From Candidatus Omnitrophota bacterium (GTDB lineage: Bacteria; Omnitrophota; Gorgyraeia; Zapsychrales; Zapsychraceae): a DNA stretch of 64,000 bases. The notes under the pieces are model-generated. The model saw only the letters and a list, made by a program, of their open reading frames with translations. It was not told the DNA's origin and did no database searches. Positions 31,300-38,756 of the stretch are shown in pieces. The first letter of the stretch is position 1. Every line of letters begins with the position of its first letter. A program made the position numbers and the translations under genes. The stretch covers positions 992,001 to 1,056,000 of the forward strand of contig JACKFL010000006.1 of NCBI GenBank assembly GCA_020632495.1. The letters run 5' to 3'.

Positions 31300-33261
31300 T
31301 TATGCCGGTGGGTTTTCGGGGCTGATGTCCTGTGGAATGTCCTGAAACTTTTCGGGCTGCTTGACCTCGCCCTGCATACCCAGCAGTTCGATGGTTTCAT
31401 CGACGGTCAGGGTTTCTTTCTTCATCAGGGCTTCGGCCAACTTGTTCAGCCGGTCAATATTCTCGGACAGCAGTTTGCGGGCCCGGTTGTAGGCCTCTTC
31501 GACGATTTTCTGGACTTCCTCATCGATCAGTTTGGCCGTGTGTCCGCTGTAATCCTGGTGCTTCATCAAATCACGGCCGAGAAATCCCTGACCGTCGTGC
31601 TGACCGTAGGCGAGCGTTCCCAGTTCTTCGCTCATGCCGTAATCGCAGACCATGCTGCGCGCGGTCTTGGTGACATGCTGTAGATCTCCGGAGACCCCGG
31701 TCGAGGTGTCACCCAGGTGCAGTTCCTCGGCGACCAGGCCGCCCAAAGACACGGTGATCATACCGAGGAGTTCCTTCTTATTGTAGTAGTGTTTGTCCTC
31801 CGTGGGCGGCGTCAGGGTATAGCCGCCGGCCATGCCGCGCGGGATGATGGAGACTTTGGTGAAGGTGTTCACCTCATCGATCAACAGCGAGAGCATAGCA
31901 TGACCTGCCTCGTGGTAGGCGACGAGTTCGGTCTCCCTTTCCGATGCCGATCGGCTGCGTTTTTCCGGGCCCATGGTGACGCGTTCGACGGCGGCAAACA
32001 TTTCATCCTGGCCGACAGACTCTCGGTTGCGCCGAGCCGCCAGCAGGGCGGCCTCGTTGCAGACGTTGGCCAGGTCCGCTCCCGAGAAATACACGGTCTG
32101 CTGCGCGATTTTGCGCAGGTCGACGTCATCGGCCAGTTTAATTTTCTTGGTGTGGACTTTCAGGATCCCCTCGCGCCCGTTGATGTCGGGCAGTCCGACG
32201 ACGATCTGCCGGTCAAAGCGGCCGGGCCGCAGCAAGGCCGGGTCCAGCGTGTCGGGACGGTTGGTGGCGGCGATCAGGATCAAACCGCCGGTATTGTTGA
32301 AGCCGTCCATTTCGACAAGTAGAGCGTTTAGTGTTTGCTCGCGCTCGTCGTTGCCGCCGCCGATCCCCGCGAAGCGCAGGCGCCCGACGGCGTCGATTTC
32401 GTCGATAAAAATGATCGCGCCCTTACCTGACGTGCGTGAGGCCTTGCGGCCCTGCTCGAAGAGGTCGCGCACCCGCGACGCGCCGACCCCGACAAACATT
32501 TCCACGAAGTCAGACCCGCTCAGCGAGAAAAACGGGACGCCCGCTTCCCCGGCCACGGCCTTGGCGAGCAGCGTCTTGCCCGTTCCCGGCGGTCCGACCA
32601 GGAGTACCCCCTTGGGGATTTTACCGCCGAGACGTTCGAATTTCTTGGGGTCCTTGAGAAATTCAATGACCTCCTGCAATTCCTCTTTGGCCTCATCGAC
32701 CCCGGAGACGTCCTTAAAGGTGACCTCATTGTTTTCCTTGGTGTTCAGACGCGCCCGGGATTTTCCGAAGGACCAGATGCGGTTGCCCATCTGAGCGCCG
32801 CGCTGGGATATGAACCAGATGAACAGGATGATGATCAGGATCGGCATGAACGAAAAGAACACCTGTTGCCAAAAGGTCTGCGGCGGCTTCACCTCAAAGG
32901 TGATGCTGGGATCATCAGCGATGCGGTTGACCAAAGTCTCGTATTCCTGAGTCGGGATATTCAGCCGGAACTCGGATCCGTCGGCGTACTTCCCTTTGAT
33001 AGTATTTTCGGTCGCCCCCTCCACCAGCGTAATCTCGGTGATCTGCTGGCTTTCCGGGTTATTTTTCACTTGCTGATAGAATTCGCTGTAGGTGAGTTCC
33101 TTGATCGGTCCGCTCGGCGGCATTGTGCTGGTCTGGCTCATCATGAGCAGCAGGATAAAACCCAGGACAATCCAGAAGACCCAATTATTGTTGGGTTGGC
33201 GCGGACGGCGCCGGCGGGGCGCGTTGCGGCGCGGGGTTTTCGGCAGGTTGGGATTCGTCAT
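31300..33261 (-). CDS. ftsH: ATP-dependent zinc metalloprotease FtsH
   Basis: 653 residues, the normal length. Two transmembrane helices (about residues 27-43 and 133-152) flank the periplasmic FtsH_ext domain. The AAA module has 'GPPGTGKTLLAKAVAGEAG' (Walker A), 'IIFIDEIDAVGR' (Walker B) and 'ALLRPGRFDRQIVV' (SRH). The protease domain carries 'AYHEAGHAMLSLL' with the HExxH zinc site. It degrades damaged membrane and short-lived cytosolic proteins from the inner membrane. A basic Arg/Pro-rich N-terminus of about 25 residues precedes the first helix. It has its own promoter overlapping the tilS stop, and folP follows. Confidence 0.95.
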   Translation of the reverse strand: MTNPNLPKTPRRNAPRRRRPRQPNNNWVFWIVLGFILLLMMSQTSTMPPSGPIKELTYSEFYQQVKNNPESQQITEITLVEGATENTIKGKYADGSEFRLNIPTQEYETLVNRIADDPSITFEVKPPQTFWQQVFFSFMPILIIILFIWFISQRGAQMGNRIWSFGKSRARLNTKENNEVTFKDVSGVDEAKEELQEVIEFLKDPKKFERLGGKIPKGVLLVGPPGTGKTLLAKAVAGEAGVPFFSLSGSDFVEMFVGVGASRVRDLFEQGRKASRTSGKGAIIFIDEIDAVGRLRFAGIGGGNDEREQTLNALLVEMDGFNNTGGLILIAATNRPDTLDPALLRPGRFDRQIVVGLPDINGREGILKVHTKKIKLADDVDLRKIAQQTVYFSGADLANVCNEAALLAARRNRESVGQDEMFAAVERVTMGPEKRSRSASERETELVAYHEAGHAMLSLLIDEVNTFTKVSIIPRGMAGGYTLTPPTEDKHYYNKKELLGMITVSLGGLVAEELHLGDTSTGVSGDLQHVTKTARSMVCDYGMSEELGTLAYGQHDGQGFLGRDLMKHQDYSGHTAKLIDEEVQKIVEEAYNRARKLLSENIDRLNKLAEALMKKETLTVDETIELLGMQGEVKQPEKFQDIPQDISPENPPA

Positions 33262-33301
33262 AAGTATTCGGTCCTATTCACGGATTAATAATATCTTTAT
33301 G

Positions 33302-33329
33302 ATTATATCGATTTAAATAGTATTATCAA
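33302..33329 (-). promoter_or_regulatory. Sigma-70-type promoter for the ftsH operon
   Basis: TTGATA (33324-33329) and a perfect TATAAT (33302-33307) on the minus strand, spacing 16. The -35 overlaps the tilS stop codon (33326-33328). The start would lie near 33295, about 34 bases before the ftsH ATG. Confidence 0.6.
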
Positions 33330-34330
33330 GGTTTATCGGGCTTTACGAAGGTCAACCGGCCGCGGCCGCGCTGGATGGTAATCCCGCCCGGCCAGGTAAC
33401 CGCCGGGCCTTTGCTCCCCTGTTTCAGCGCCTCTTCCACCGCGCGGACGTGCGCCCGGGTAAGCTGGCGGGTGTTCCCGGTGAGATCCTGATAGATTTTC
33501 CTCAGCACCATGCTTCGCAATGCGGCGGATTCCGTCATAAAAACGGCGATGTCTAAATCAATCTTTCCCCTGGTCTCATCGAATTTACAGGTGCGGCTGA
33601 AGCAATGTGCCGTCTGCTGACGCATAAAAATATAATCCCAGGCGGCGGTATGGCTCAGGTTGATCAGCGCGTCATCGATCTGTGGATTATAGTCCTTGCG
33701 AAGGAGCGGTAATAGCTTGTGACGGACCCGGTTTCTGAAGAAATCCAAGTCCTTGTTGGTCGGATCGTTCCGGAAGGTGTGTTTCCCCTTTTCCAAATAG
33801 GTGAGCAGTTCGTCCTTCGGTATTTCCAGCAACGGTCTGAGAAAAATGACGCCGTCCAGGTTAACGCAAGCGCCCATGGCTTGCAGCCCCTGGATACCCG
33901 TCCCGCGGATAATGCGCATAAGTACGGTCTCGGCCAGATCATCCTTCGTATGGGCGACGGCCACTTTATGCGCGCCGATTTTATCCACGATCTTCCTGAA
34001 AAACTTGATGCGTGCTTCCCGGGCCCGTTCCTCGGCCGAACCCTTGGCCGACTTTGCCCCCTTCGCTCGGGCACGGCCTACGCTGAAGGACAATCCCAGG
34101 TTGCGTGCCTGCCGGCGGACAAATTCTTCATCATCGTCCGCCGAATCCCGCCAGCGGTGATTGTAATGCGCGACGTGCAATTGAATTCCGAGGTCATGCC
34201 GAAGCTCGTAAAGCAAATGCAGCAGAGCCATGGAATCAGGCCCGCCGGAAACGCCGATGACGATGGAATCTCCCGGTCGTACTAGTTCGCATTCCTGGAT
34301 GTGTGTGAGCAGACGTTTGGCCAGCGCCAT
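33326..34330 (-). CDS. tilS: tRNA(Ile)-lysidine synthase
   Basis: 334 residues. 'IVIGVSGGPDSMALLHLLYEL' is the N-type ATP pyrophosphatase P-loop (SGGxDS). 'HVAHYNHRWR', 'AVAHTKDDLAETVLMRIIRGTG' and 'RPLLEIPKDELLTYLE' are TilS landmarks. It attaches lysine to C34 of tRNA-Ile(CAU) so that it reads AUA. The protein is of the short type, lacking most of the C-terminal domains of the long enterobacterial form. It is 5 bases downstream of the nuclease-like gene, in the transcript that begins with a CAU-anticodon tRNA. Confidence 0.92.
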   Translation of the reverse strand: MALAKRLLTHIQECELVRPGDSIVIGVSGGPDSMALLHLLYELRHDLGIQLHVAHYNHRWRDSADDDEEFVRRQARNLGLSFSVGRARAKGAKSAKGSAEERAREARIKFFRKIVDKIGAHKVAVAHTKDDLAETVLMRIIRGTGIQGLQAMGACVNLDGVIFLRPLLEIPKDELLTYLEKGKHTFRNDPTNKDLDFFRNRVRHKLLPLLRKDYNPQIDDALINLSHTAAWDYIFMRQQTAHCFSRTCKFDETRGKIDLDIAVFMTESAALRSMVLRKIYQDLTGNTRQLTRAHVRAVEEALKQGSKGPAVTWPGGITIQRGRGRLTFVKPDKP

Positions 34331-34335
34331 GGCGG

Positions 34336-34890
34336 CTACAGCCCCTGCAGCCCGCGTTTTTCGCGGCGGGCTTCCTGGTAGGCGGCGCGCAGTTCCTTGG
34401 AATATTTGGTGTTCGGCGGGCGGATCTGCAGGTGAGCGAAACCCTGCCGCAGGATCTCGGCGTTGACAAAGGTGCCGTCGTCGATCAAAAAAACATAGGC
34501 CAAGGTTTGATCTTCGTCGTTCTTCTTGGTGCTGTCGAATTCGAGCCGGACGTGTTTGCCGTCCAGCAGTTCCCGCGCGAAGTTGTATGCCTTTTCCTCT
34601 AAGGGGACCTCAACGTCGACGTCGGGTTTGACGGGGAATCCGTAGCTGTCGTACTCGGTGTCGACTTTTTTGTGCCGCGGCGCTTCCGGGGCCTTGAGGC
34701 CGATCAGGCGGATGATCTCTTTTTCATTGTGCGCGTTTTTGATCGTAAAATGATGGGCGCTGCGCACCTCGGTGATCAGGACGTCCGCGTAATCGTCGTT
34801 GTTCTTAAAAAAGAGATCGAAGTCGGACTCGGCCCGCATCGGTGTGCCGGCCGCCAGGATTAGCATTGCCAGGAGGACGGTTTTCTTCAT
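34336..34890 (-). CDS. Exported staphylococcal-nuclease-fold protein, catalytic residues largely lost
   Basis: 184 residues with a signal peptide (residues 1-20, 'LLAMLILAAGTPMRA') and an SNase-like OB fold: 'IIRLIGLKAPE', 'ELLDGKHVRLEFD' and 'TLAYVFLIDDGTFVNAEIL' followed by 'RQGFAHL'. Against staphylococcal nuclease, the Arg35 and Glu43 positions are kept. The 'DGDT' metal loop is replaced by 'RSAHHF', Asp40 by Lys and Arg87 by Gln. It is therefore probably not an active thermonuclease of the classical type; a binding role is possible. It starts 16 bases after the tRNA and runs straight into tilS. Confidence 0.72.
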   Translation of the reverse strand: MKKTVLLAMLILAAGTPMRAESDFDLFFKNNDDYADVLITEVRSAHHFTIKNAHNEKEIIRLIGLKAPEAPRHKKVDTEYDSYGFPVKPDVDVEVPLEEKAYNFARELLDGKHVRLEFDSTKKNDEDQTLAYVFLIDDGTFVNAEILRQGFAHLQIRPPNTKYSKELRAAYQEARREKRGLQGL

Positions 34891-34906
34891 GTCGGGAAAG
34901 GGATGA

Positions 34907-34984
34907 TGGTAGCGGGGGAGAGACTTGAACTCTCGACCTTTCGGGTATGAGCCGAACGCTCTAAACCAGCTGAGCTACCCCGCC
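34907..34984 (-). tRNA. tRNA-Met (anticodon CAU), elongator type
   Basis: The minus strand folds as a full cloverleaf of 78 bases. The acceptor stem GGCGGGG pairs with CCCCGCT (G1-U72 wobble), followed by discriminator A and an encoded CCA (34907-34909). The anticodon stem TTCGG/CCGAA closes the loop CTCATAC, giving anticodon CAU. The T stem is GAGAG/CTCTC with TTCAAGT. G4-C69 and G5-C68, the G1-U72 pair and the CATACCC loop side resemble the elongator tRNA-Met of Firmicutes more than tRNA-Ile2(CAU). The latter cannot be wholly excluded beside tilS. It is not the initiator, which would have GGG/CCC in the anticodon stem. Confidence 0.93.
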
Positions 34985-35009
34985 AAAATTTGGTGAAAAA
35001 TTTCTCTGG

Positions 35010-35038
35010 ATTGTACGTGAAAGACGGAGAAATATCAA
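35010..35038 (-). promoter_or_regulatory. Sigma-70-type promoter for tRNA-Met and the genes behind it
   Basis: TTGATA (35033-35038) and TACAAT (35010-35015) on the minus strand, spacing 17. The start near 35003 is about 18 bases before the tRNA 5' end. No other promoter fits before the nuclease-like gene and tilS, so these are likely on the same primary transcript. Confidence 0.6.
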
Positions 35039-35059
35039 GTCCTTTCTCCGGAAGACCGG

Positions 35060-35365
35060 CTACTGGTAGAAGATTATGTAGAGCAGGACGGCGGAGACGA
35101 TCAATGCCAGGATGTAGTAATCATTATAAAACAGAAAGTCCCGGGCGCGTTCCCCGGAGGTGTATTCGAACTGGATATCTTCGCTCTCTACGTCTCCGGT
35201 GTTGCGCAGGGCAAGGACTTCGGACTTCTTCAGCCGCAGAAATTTATCGGCGATTTTATAGGCCTGCAGCTTGCGCTGCTGGATAAGGTCCATCACCTTT
35301 TTTTCGGAGATCCCCAGCAATTGGGCTGTCTCCCTCACGGAAACAAATTGTGTCGTGGTTGACAT
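35060..35365 (-). CDS. Small HTH (excisionase/MerR-type) protein with C-terminal transmembrane helix
   Basis: 101 residues. Residues 8-58 form a winged helix-turn-helix of the excisionase (HTH_17) kind: 'SVRETAQLLGISEKKVMDLI' and then 'LQAYKIADKFLRLKKSEV'. After an acidic linker, residues 79-100 ('YYILALIVSAVLLYIIF') are a single transmembrane helix at the very C-terminus. A DNA-binding domain tethered to the membrane is unusual. It is the last gene of the gatC-to-bactofilin operon, and the preceding bactofilin carries the same kind of HTH at its own C-terminus, so the two proteins may act together. Confidence 0.65.
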   Translation of the reverse strand: MSTTTQFVSVRETAQLLGISEKKVMDLIQQRKLQAYKIADKFLRLKKSEVLALRNTGDVESEDIQFEYTSGERARDFLFYNDYYILALIVSAVLLYIIFYQ

Positions 35366-35396
35366 GGTGGTACTTCCTGCCCGTTACGGGTTCCTA

Positions 35397-35933
35397 TCAA
35401 TCGACTTTGCCTGACGCGGCCCATTCGTCGATCGTGCCGCGTTCAAATTTCCAGGTCTTGCCGTGCTTACGCGCCGGAATTTTGCCGGCATTGGCCAAGG
35501 CCTCGATTTCCTGCAGGTCGATCTCCAGATACTTGGCGACCTCGTCGATACCGAGCAGATCGCCGGTGTCTTCATACAGGCCGGCCATTTGGCAGTTGCC
35601 CTGAAAAATCGCCCCTTCCACAATATTCAGTTTGGGTGTCCTGATGTCACCGGTAAGGACGGCTGTTGGCATCAGCACGAGCATGACATTGGCCACGATG
35701 TCGCCGTTCACCTTGCCGGCGATCACGATATTGTCGCCGGTGATATTGGCGTTCACACTGCCGCCGCTGCCGATGGTCAGGGTCCCCTTGGTCTCGAGGC
35801 TTCCGGTAAATTCACCGTTGATCTTCAGGTTGACGGGATCGTTGAAGCTGAGCGATCCTTGCATCTGGGCGTTGATCTCGATCGATTTGTCTTCACTTTC
35901 CTGCTTGTTTACTGCTTTGCGTCCCAATGCCAT
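35397..35933 (-). CDS. Bactofilin fused to a C-terminal excisionase-type HTH domain
   Basis: 178 residues from the ATG at 35933, which follows a G-rich ribosome-site-like stretch; longer in-frame starts run into mgtC. Residues 20-115 are a bactofilin (DUF583) beta-helix with the repeating pattern 'VNLKINGEFTGSLETKGTL' and 'DNIVIAGKVNGDIVANV'. Residues 126-175 are an HTH of the excisionase/MerR kind ('IDEVAKYLEIDLQEIEALA', then 'KHGKTWKFERGTIDEWAA'). Bactofilins polymerise into membrane-associated filaments that position cell-wall enzymes or chromosome factors. The fused DNA- or protein-binding domain suggests a link to the nucleoid or to the neighbouring HTH-TM protein. Confidence 0.8.
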   Translation of the reverse strand: MALGRKAVNKQESEDKSIEINAQMQGSLSFNDPVNLKINGEFTGSLETKGTLTIGSGGSVNANITGDNIVIAGKVNGDIVANVMLVLMPTAVLTGDIRTPKLNIVEGAIFQGNCQMAGLYEDTGDLLGIDEVAKYLEIDLQEIEALANAGKIPARKHGKTWKFERGTIDEWAASGKVD

Positions 35934-35950
35934 ACTGCCCCCTTTTTCCC

Positions 35951-36400
35951 TTAATTCTTGTCCGACATCTTGTTGTAGATCAATTTTTCCAGCTGTAACA
36001 CGGCTATTAATATAACGATCACCGTCACGGTGGTGAGTACGGCTGCGGAATAATGTCCGCATCCCACGGCAATGCCGATCCCCGAAACGACCCACAGCGA
36101 CGCGGCCGTGGTCAACCCGTGTACGGAACTGCCGGCGCGCATGATGGCCCCGGCGCACAAAAAGCCGATCCCCGTCACGACTCCGGTAATGAGCCGGCTC
36201 GGATCCATGGGCACCCGGCCTTCGAATTCCTGTTGCAGAAAGAGTGCCGTCAGAGTGAATAGGGTCGATCCGACGCCGACCAGGAGGTGCGTGCGCAGTC
36301 CGGCACCTTTATGCTTGAACTCGCGTTCGAGACCGATGCAACTGCTGAGCATCAGCGAAAGAATGATTTTGAAAAGTTCTTCGATAACGGTTTGGTCCAT
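35951..36400 (-). CDS. MgtC/SapB-family membrane protein
   Basis: 149 residues with four to five hydrophobic helices. Family landmarks are 'SSCIGLEREFKHKGAGLRTH' near the N-terminus, 'DPSRLITGVVTGIGFLCAGA' and 'VHGLTTAASLWVVSGIGIAVG'. It covers only the MgtC membrane domain without the C-terminal ACT-like part. Some members modulate magnesium homeostasis or the F-ATPase; the function of the short form is not settled. I chose the ATG at 36400; the upstream in-frame codon at 36415 is TTG. Confidence 0.82.
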   Translation of the reverse strand: MDQTVIEELFKIILSLMLSSCIGLEREFKHKGAGLRTHLLVGVGSTLFTLTALFLQQEFEGRVPMDPSRLITGVVTGIGFLCAGAIMRAGSSVHGLTTAASLWVVSGIGIAVGCGHYSAAVLTTVTVIVILIAVLQLEKLIYNKMSDKN

Positions 36401-36419
36401 ACCGGGGTCCGCCAAGATG

Positions 36420-37376
36420 CTATGCTTGATGCATCGCCAGTCCGGCGATCATAGCCGCGTTGTCGAGACATAAGGGCATGGGTGGAAAATGAACTTTAAT
36501 TCCGCCTATTTTACCACGTTCAATCAACTTGTGGCGTAAACTTTTGTTAGCGGCTACGCCGCCGCCCACCAATAGCGTGCGGCATTGATGGTGTCGGCAG
36601 GCGTCGAGGGCCTTGTCGGCCAGATTGTCAGTGACACTGTCCTGAAAGGCAAAGGCAACTTCCGCGACTGCGTAGTCATCATCCCCGGCGTGTTCATTTT
36701 TGTGGTACAGAACGGCTGTTTTGATCCCGCTGTAGCTAAAATCTAATGTATCAGGCATCTTCGCGCATGTAAATTTAATTGCGCTTTTTTTGGCCTCGGC
36801 GGCCTTCTTTTCGATTGCCGGGCCGCCCGGATAGCCGAGTCCGAGCACCCGTGCCACCTTGTCAAAGGCTTCACCGGCCGCATCGTCCCGGGTCTGGCCG
36901 ATCAATCTGAACTGGCGGGGATTGCGGACATGATACAGGCTCGTATGGCCGCCCGAAACCACCAGGCCGATGGCCGGCAGTTCCGGAGCCGGCGACCGGT
37001 CTCCGGGATCACGCAGAAAATTGGCATAGAGATGGGCCTGGATGTGATCGATTTCGGTGAGCGGTTTGCCAAGACGGGCCGCGTAGGCGCGGGCAAAGGA
37101 TTTGCCGACCAGCAGCGATCCGATCAAACCGGGATAGCCGGTGACGGCAACGGCCTGCAGCTGCTGCTCGTTGATCTGTGCCCGGTGCAATGCTTCCTCG
37201 ACCACCGCTGAAATGCAGGTCAGCTGACGGCGCGAGGCGATTTCCGGGATGATGCCACCGTATTTGCTGTGTTCCCGCAGACTGGAGACCACCACATTGG
37301 ACAGGACCGTGCGACCGTCTTTGACCACCGCCGCGGCGGTTTCGTCACAGGAGGTTTCGATGCCAAGGATGTTCAT
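36420..37376 (-). CDS. tsaD: tRNA N6-threonylcarbamoyladenosine transferase
   Basis: 318 residues. 'ILGIETSCDETAAAVV' is the N-terminal ASKHA phosphate-binding loop, and 'GGIIPEIASR' is the conserved block after it. 'IDHIQAHLYA' supplies the HxxxH metal ligands, 'LVVSGGHTSLYHV' the second nucleotide loop, and 'LLVGGGVAANKSLR' the third. It transfers the threonylcarbamoyl group to A37 of ANN-reading tRNAs. It is slightly shorter than the usual 335-340 residues, at the C-terminus. It is cotranscribed with ctpA upstream and mgtC downstream. Confidence 0.93.
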   Translation of the reverse strand: MNILGIETSCDETAAAVVKDGRTVLSNVVVSSLREHSKYGGIIPEIASRRQLTCISAVVEEALHRAQINEQQLQAVAVTGYPGLIGSLLVGKSFARAYAARLGKPLTEIDHIQAHLYANFLRDPGDRSPAPELPAIGLVVSGGHTSLYHVRNPRQFRLIGQTRDDAAGEAFDKVARVLGLGYPGGPAIEKKAAEAKKSAIKFTCAKMPDTLDFSYSGIKTAVLYHKNEHAGDDDYAVAEVAFAFQDSVTDNLADKALDACRHHQCRTLLVGGGVAANKSLRHKLIERGKIGGIKVHFPPMPLCLDNAAMIAGLAMHQA

Positions 37377-37391
37377 GGGCGCTAAAGATTC

Positions 37392-38756
37392 TTACTGCGC
37401 GCTGTGAGCGAGATTATCCGCGTCCTTGTCGGTGGTGTCTTCTTCCGGCTTTTCGAAGGACCTGTACACGCGGATCCCTTTGATGACGCTGATGGCGGCC
37501 TGTACCTGATTATCTTCCAGCAGGCGTTGGCGCAGCTCACGTTCTTGCTTGGAGAGTTTCACCGACTCGGGATCTTCGCTTTCTTTTTCTTCGAGGTCAT
37601 CGAAGACCCGTTCCACGTTGCGCTGATTGAGTTCCATCTCATTTTCTTGTTTTTCCTCGGTCGGTTCTTTGTACTTCACGACAATGTCCGGTGTGATCCC
37701 CGTGCCGTGAATCGAAACCCCCGAAGGCGTATAGTACTTGCTGGTGGTAAGGCGTAGACCGGAGCCGTCCGGCAGCGGGATGACCGACTGAACGGATCCC
37801 TTTCCGAATGACTGCTCCCCGACGATAATGCCGCGTTTATTGTCTTTAACGGCACCGGCGAGGATCTCACTTCCGGAGGCGCTTCCCTCATTGATCAGGA
37901 TGACCAGCGGCCAGTCGATAAGGTGGGACGTGTTGGTAGATTGAGTCTCGGTATTTTGCGAGCGGCGGCGTCCCTTGGTGGATACGATCAGTTCGCCTTT
38001 GGGCAGGAACTCCTCGGTGATTTTAATGGCCACGTTCAACAACCCGCCCGGGTTATTGCGCAGGTCGAGAATCATGCTGTCCGCGCCTTGTTCTTTCAAT
38101 TCATCGAGGGCCTTCCGGAAGTCCTTGGCGGAATCCTCACGGAATTCAGCCAGACGGATATAACCGATATTGTCGGTCAGGATCTGGGTTCCCTTGACGT
38201 CCTGAATACGGATGATTTCCCGGGTGATCTTGAATTCGAGAATCTTGAATTCCTTTTCCCGCAGGACCGTGATGTTAATATCGGTTCCAGGCTTGCCGCG
38301 CAGCAATTTAACCGCGTCGCTGAGGGTCATGTCCTTGGTCAGTTCGTCCTCGATTTTGACGATGAGATCACCGGCCTTGATGCCGGAATCCCACGCGGGG
38401 GTCCCTTCGATAGGTGTGATGACGGTCAAAATTCCGTCGCGGATGGAGATCTCAATACCCAAGCCGCCGAACTTTCCCTGGGTTTCCGTCTTCAGGTCCT
38501 TGTATTCATCGGGATCGAGAAACTGGCTGTGCGGGTCGAGCGTGGCGAGCATGCCCCGCAACGATCCGTAAATCAGATCCTTGGGCGACTTCTCTTCCAC
38601 ATAGTCCGCCTGGATCGTTGTCAGCGTGTAGCTGTAAAGTTCGATTTGCGAGTACAGATCATCCTTGGTTTTGCGGCTGATCTGTGAAACCGCCAACGTC
38701 GTCAGAGAAAAAAACGAAACGATGGTAGCGATAACGATAATGAATTTCTTACCCAT
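37392..38756 (-). CDS. ctpA: C-terminal processing peptidase, S41 family
   Basis: About 454 residues. An N-terminal signal-anchor ('IIVIATIVSFFSLTTLAV') leads to the periplasmic part. 'LDPHSQFLDPDEYKDL' is the N-terminal signature, a PDZ domain spans about residues 95-185 ('GIKAGDLIVKI'), and the peptidase core holds 'LILINEGSASGSEILAGA' with the catalytic Ser and 'EQSFGKGSVQSV' with the Lys. It trims or degrades periplasmic proteins from the C-terminus and often matures envelope factors. The ATG at 38756 is preferred over the GTG at 38759 because AGGAGG lies 7 bases before it. An acidic, charged C-terminal tail is present. Confidence 0.9.
   Translation of the reverse strand: MGKKFIIVIATIVSFFSLTTLAVSQISRKTKDDLYSQIELYSYTLTTIQADYVEEKSPKDLIYGSLRGMLATLDPHSQFLDPDEYKDLKTETQGKFGGLGIEISIRDGILTVITPIEGTPAWDSGIKAGDLIVKIEDELTKDMTLSDAVKLLRGKPGTDINITVLREKEFKILEFKITREIIRIQDVKGTQILTDNIGYIRLAEFREDSAKDFRKALDELKEQGADSMILDLRNNPGGLLNVAIKITEEFLPKGELIVSTKGRRRSQNTETQSTNTSHLIDWPLVILINEGSASGSEILAGAVKDNKRGIIVGEQSFGKGSVQSVIPLPDGSGLRLTTSKYYTPSGVSIHGTGITPDIVVKYKEPTEEKQENEMELNQRNVERVFDDLEEKESEDPESVKLSKQERELRQRLLEDNQVQAAISVIKGIRVYRSFEKPEEDTTDKDADNLAHSAQ

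Noticed and set aside
31281..31400. N-terminal extension of folP starting inside ftsH
   Set aside because: The added residues are basic, low-complexity and lie in the ftsH coding region; dihydropteroate synthases do not have such an extension.
34907..34984. Reading the CAU tRNA as tRNA-Ile2, the TilS substrate
   Set aside because: G4-C69, G5-C68, the G1-U72 pair and the CATACCC loop side fit elongator tRNA-Met better. Kept as a question in the findings but not as the call.
35934..36158. N-terminal extension of the bactofilin through mgtC
   Set aside because: The added 75 residues are basic, composition-biased and out of frame with mgtC. The ATG at 35933 gives a normal bactofilin start.
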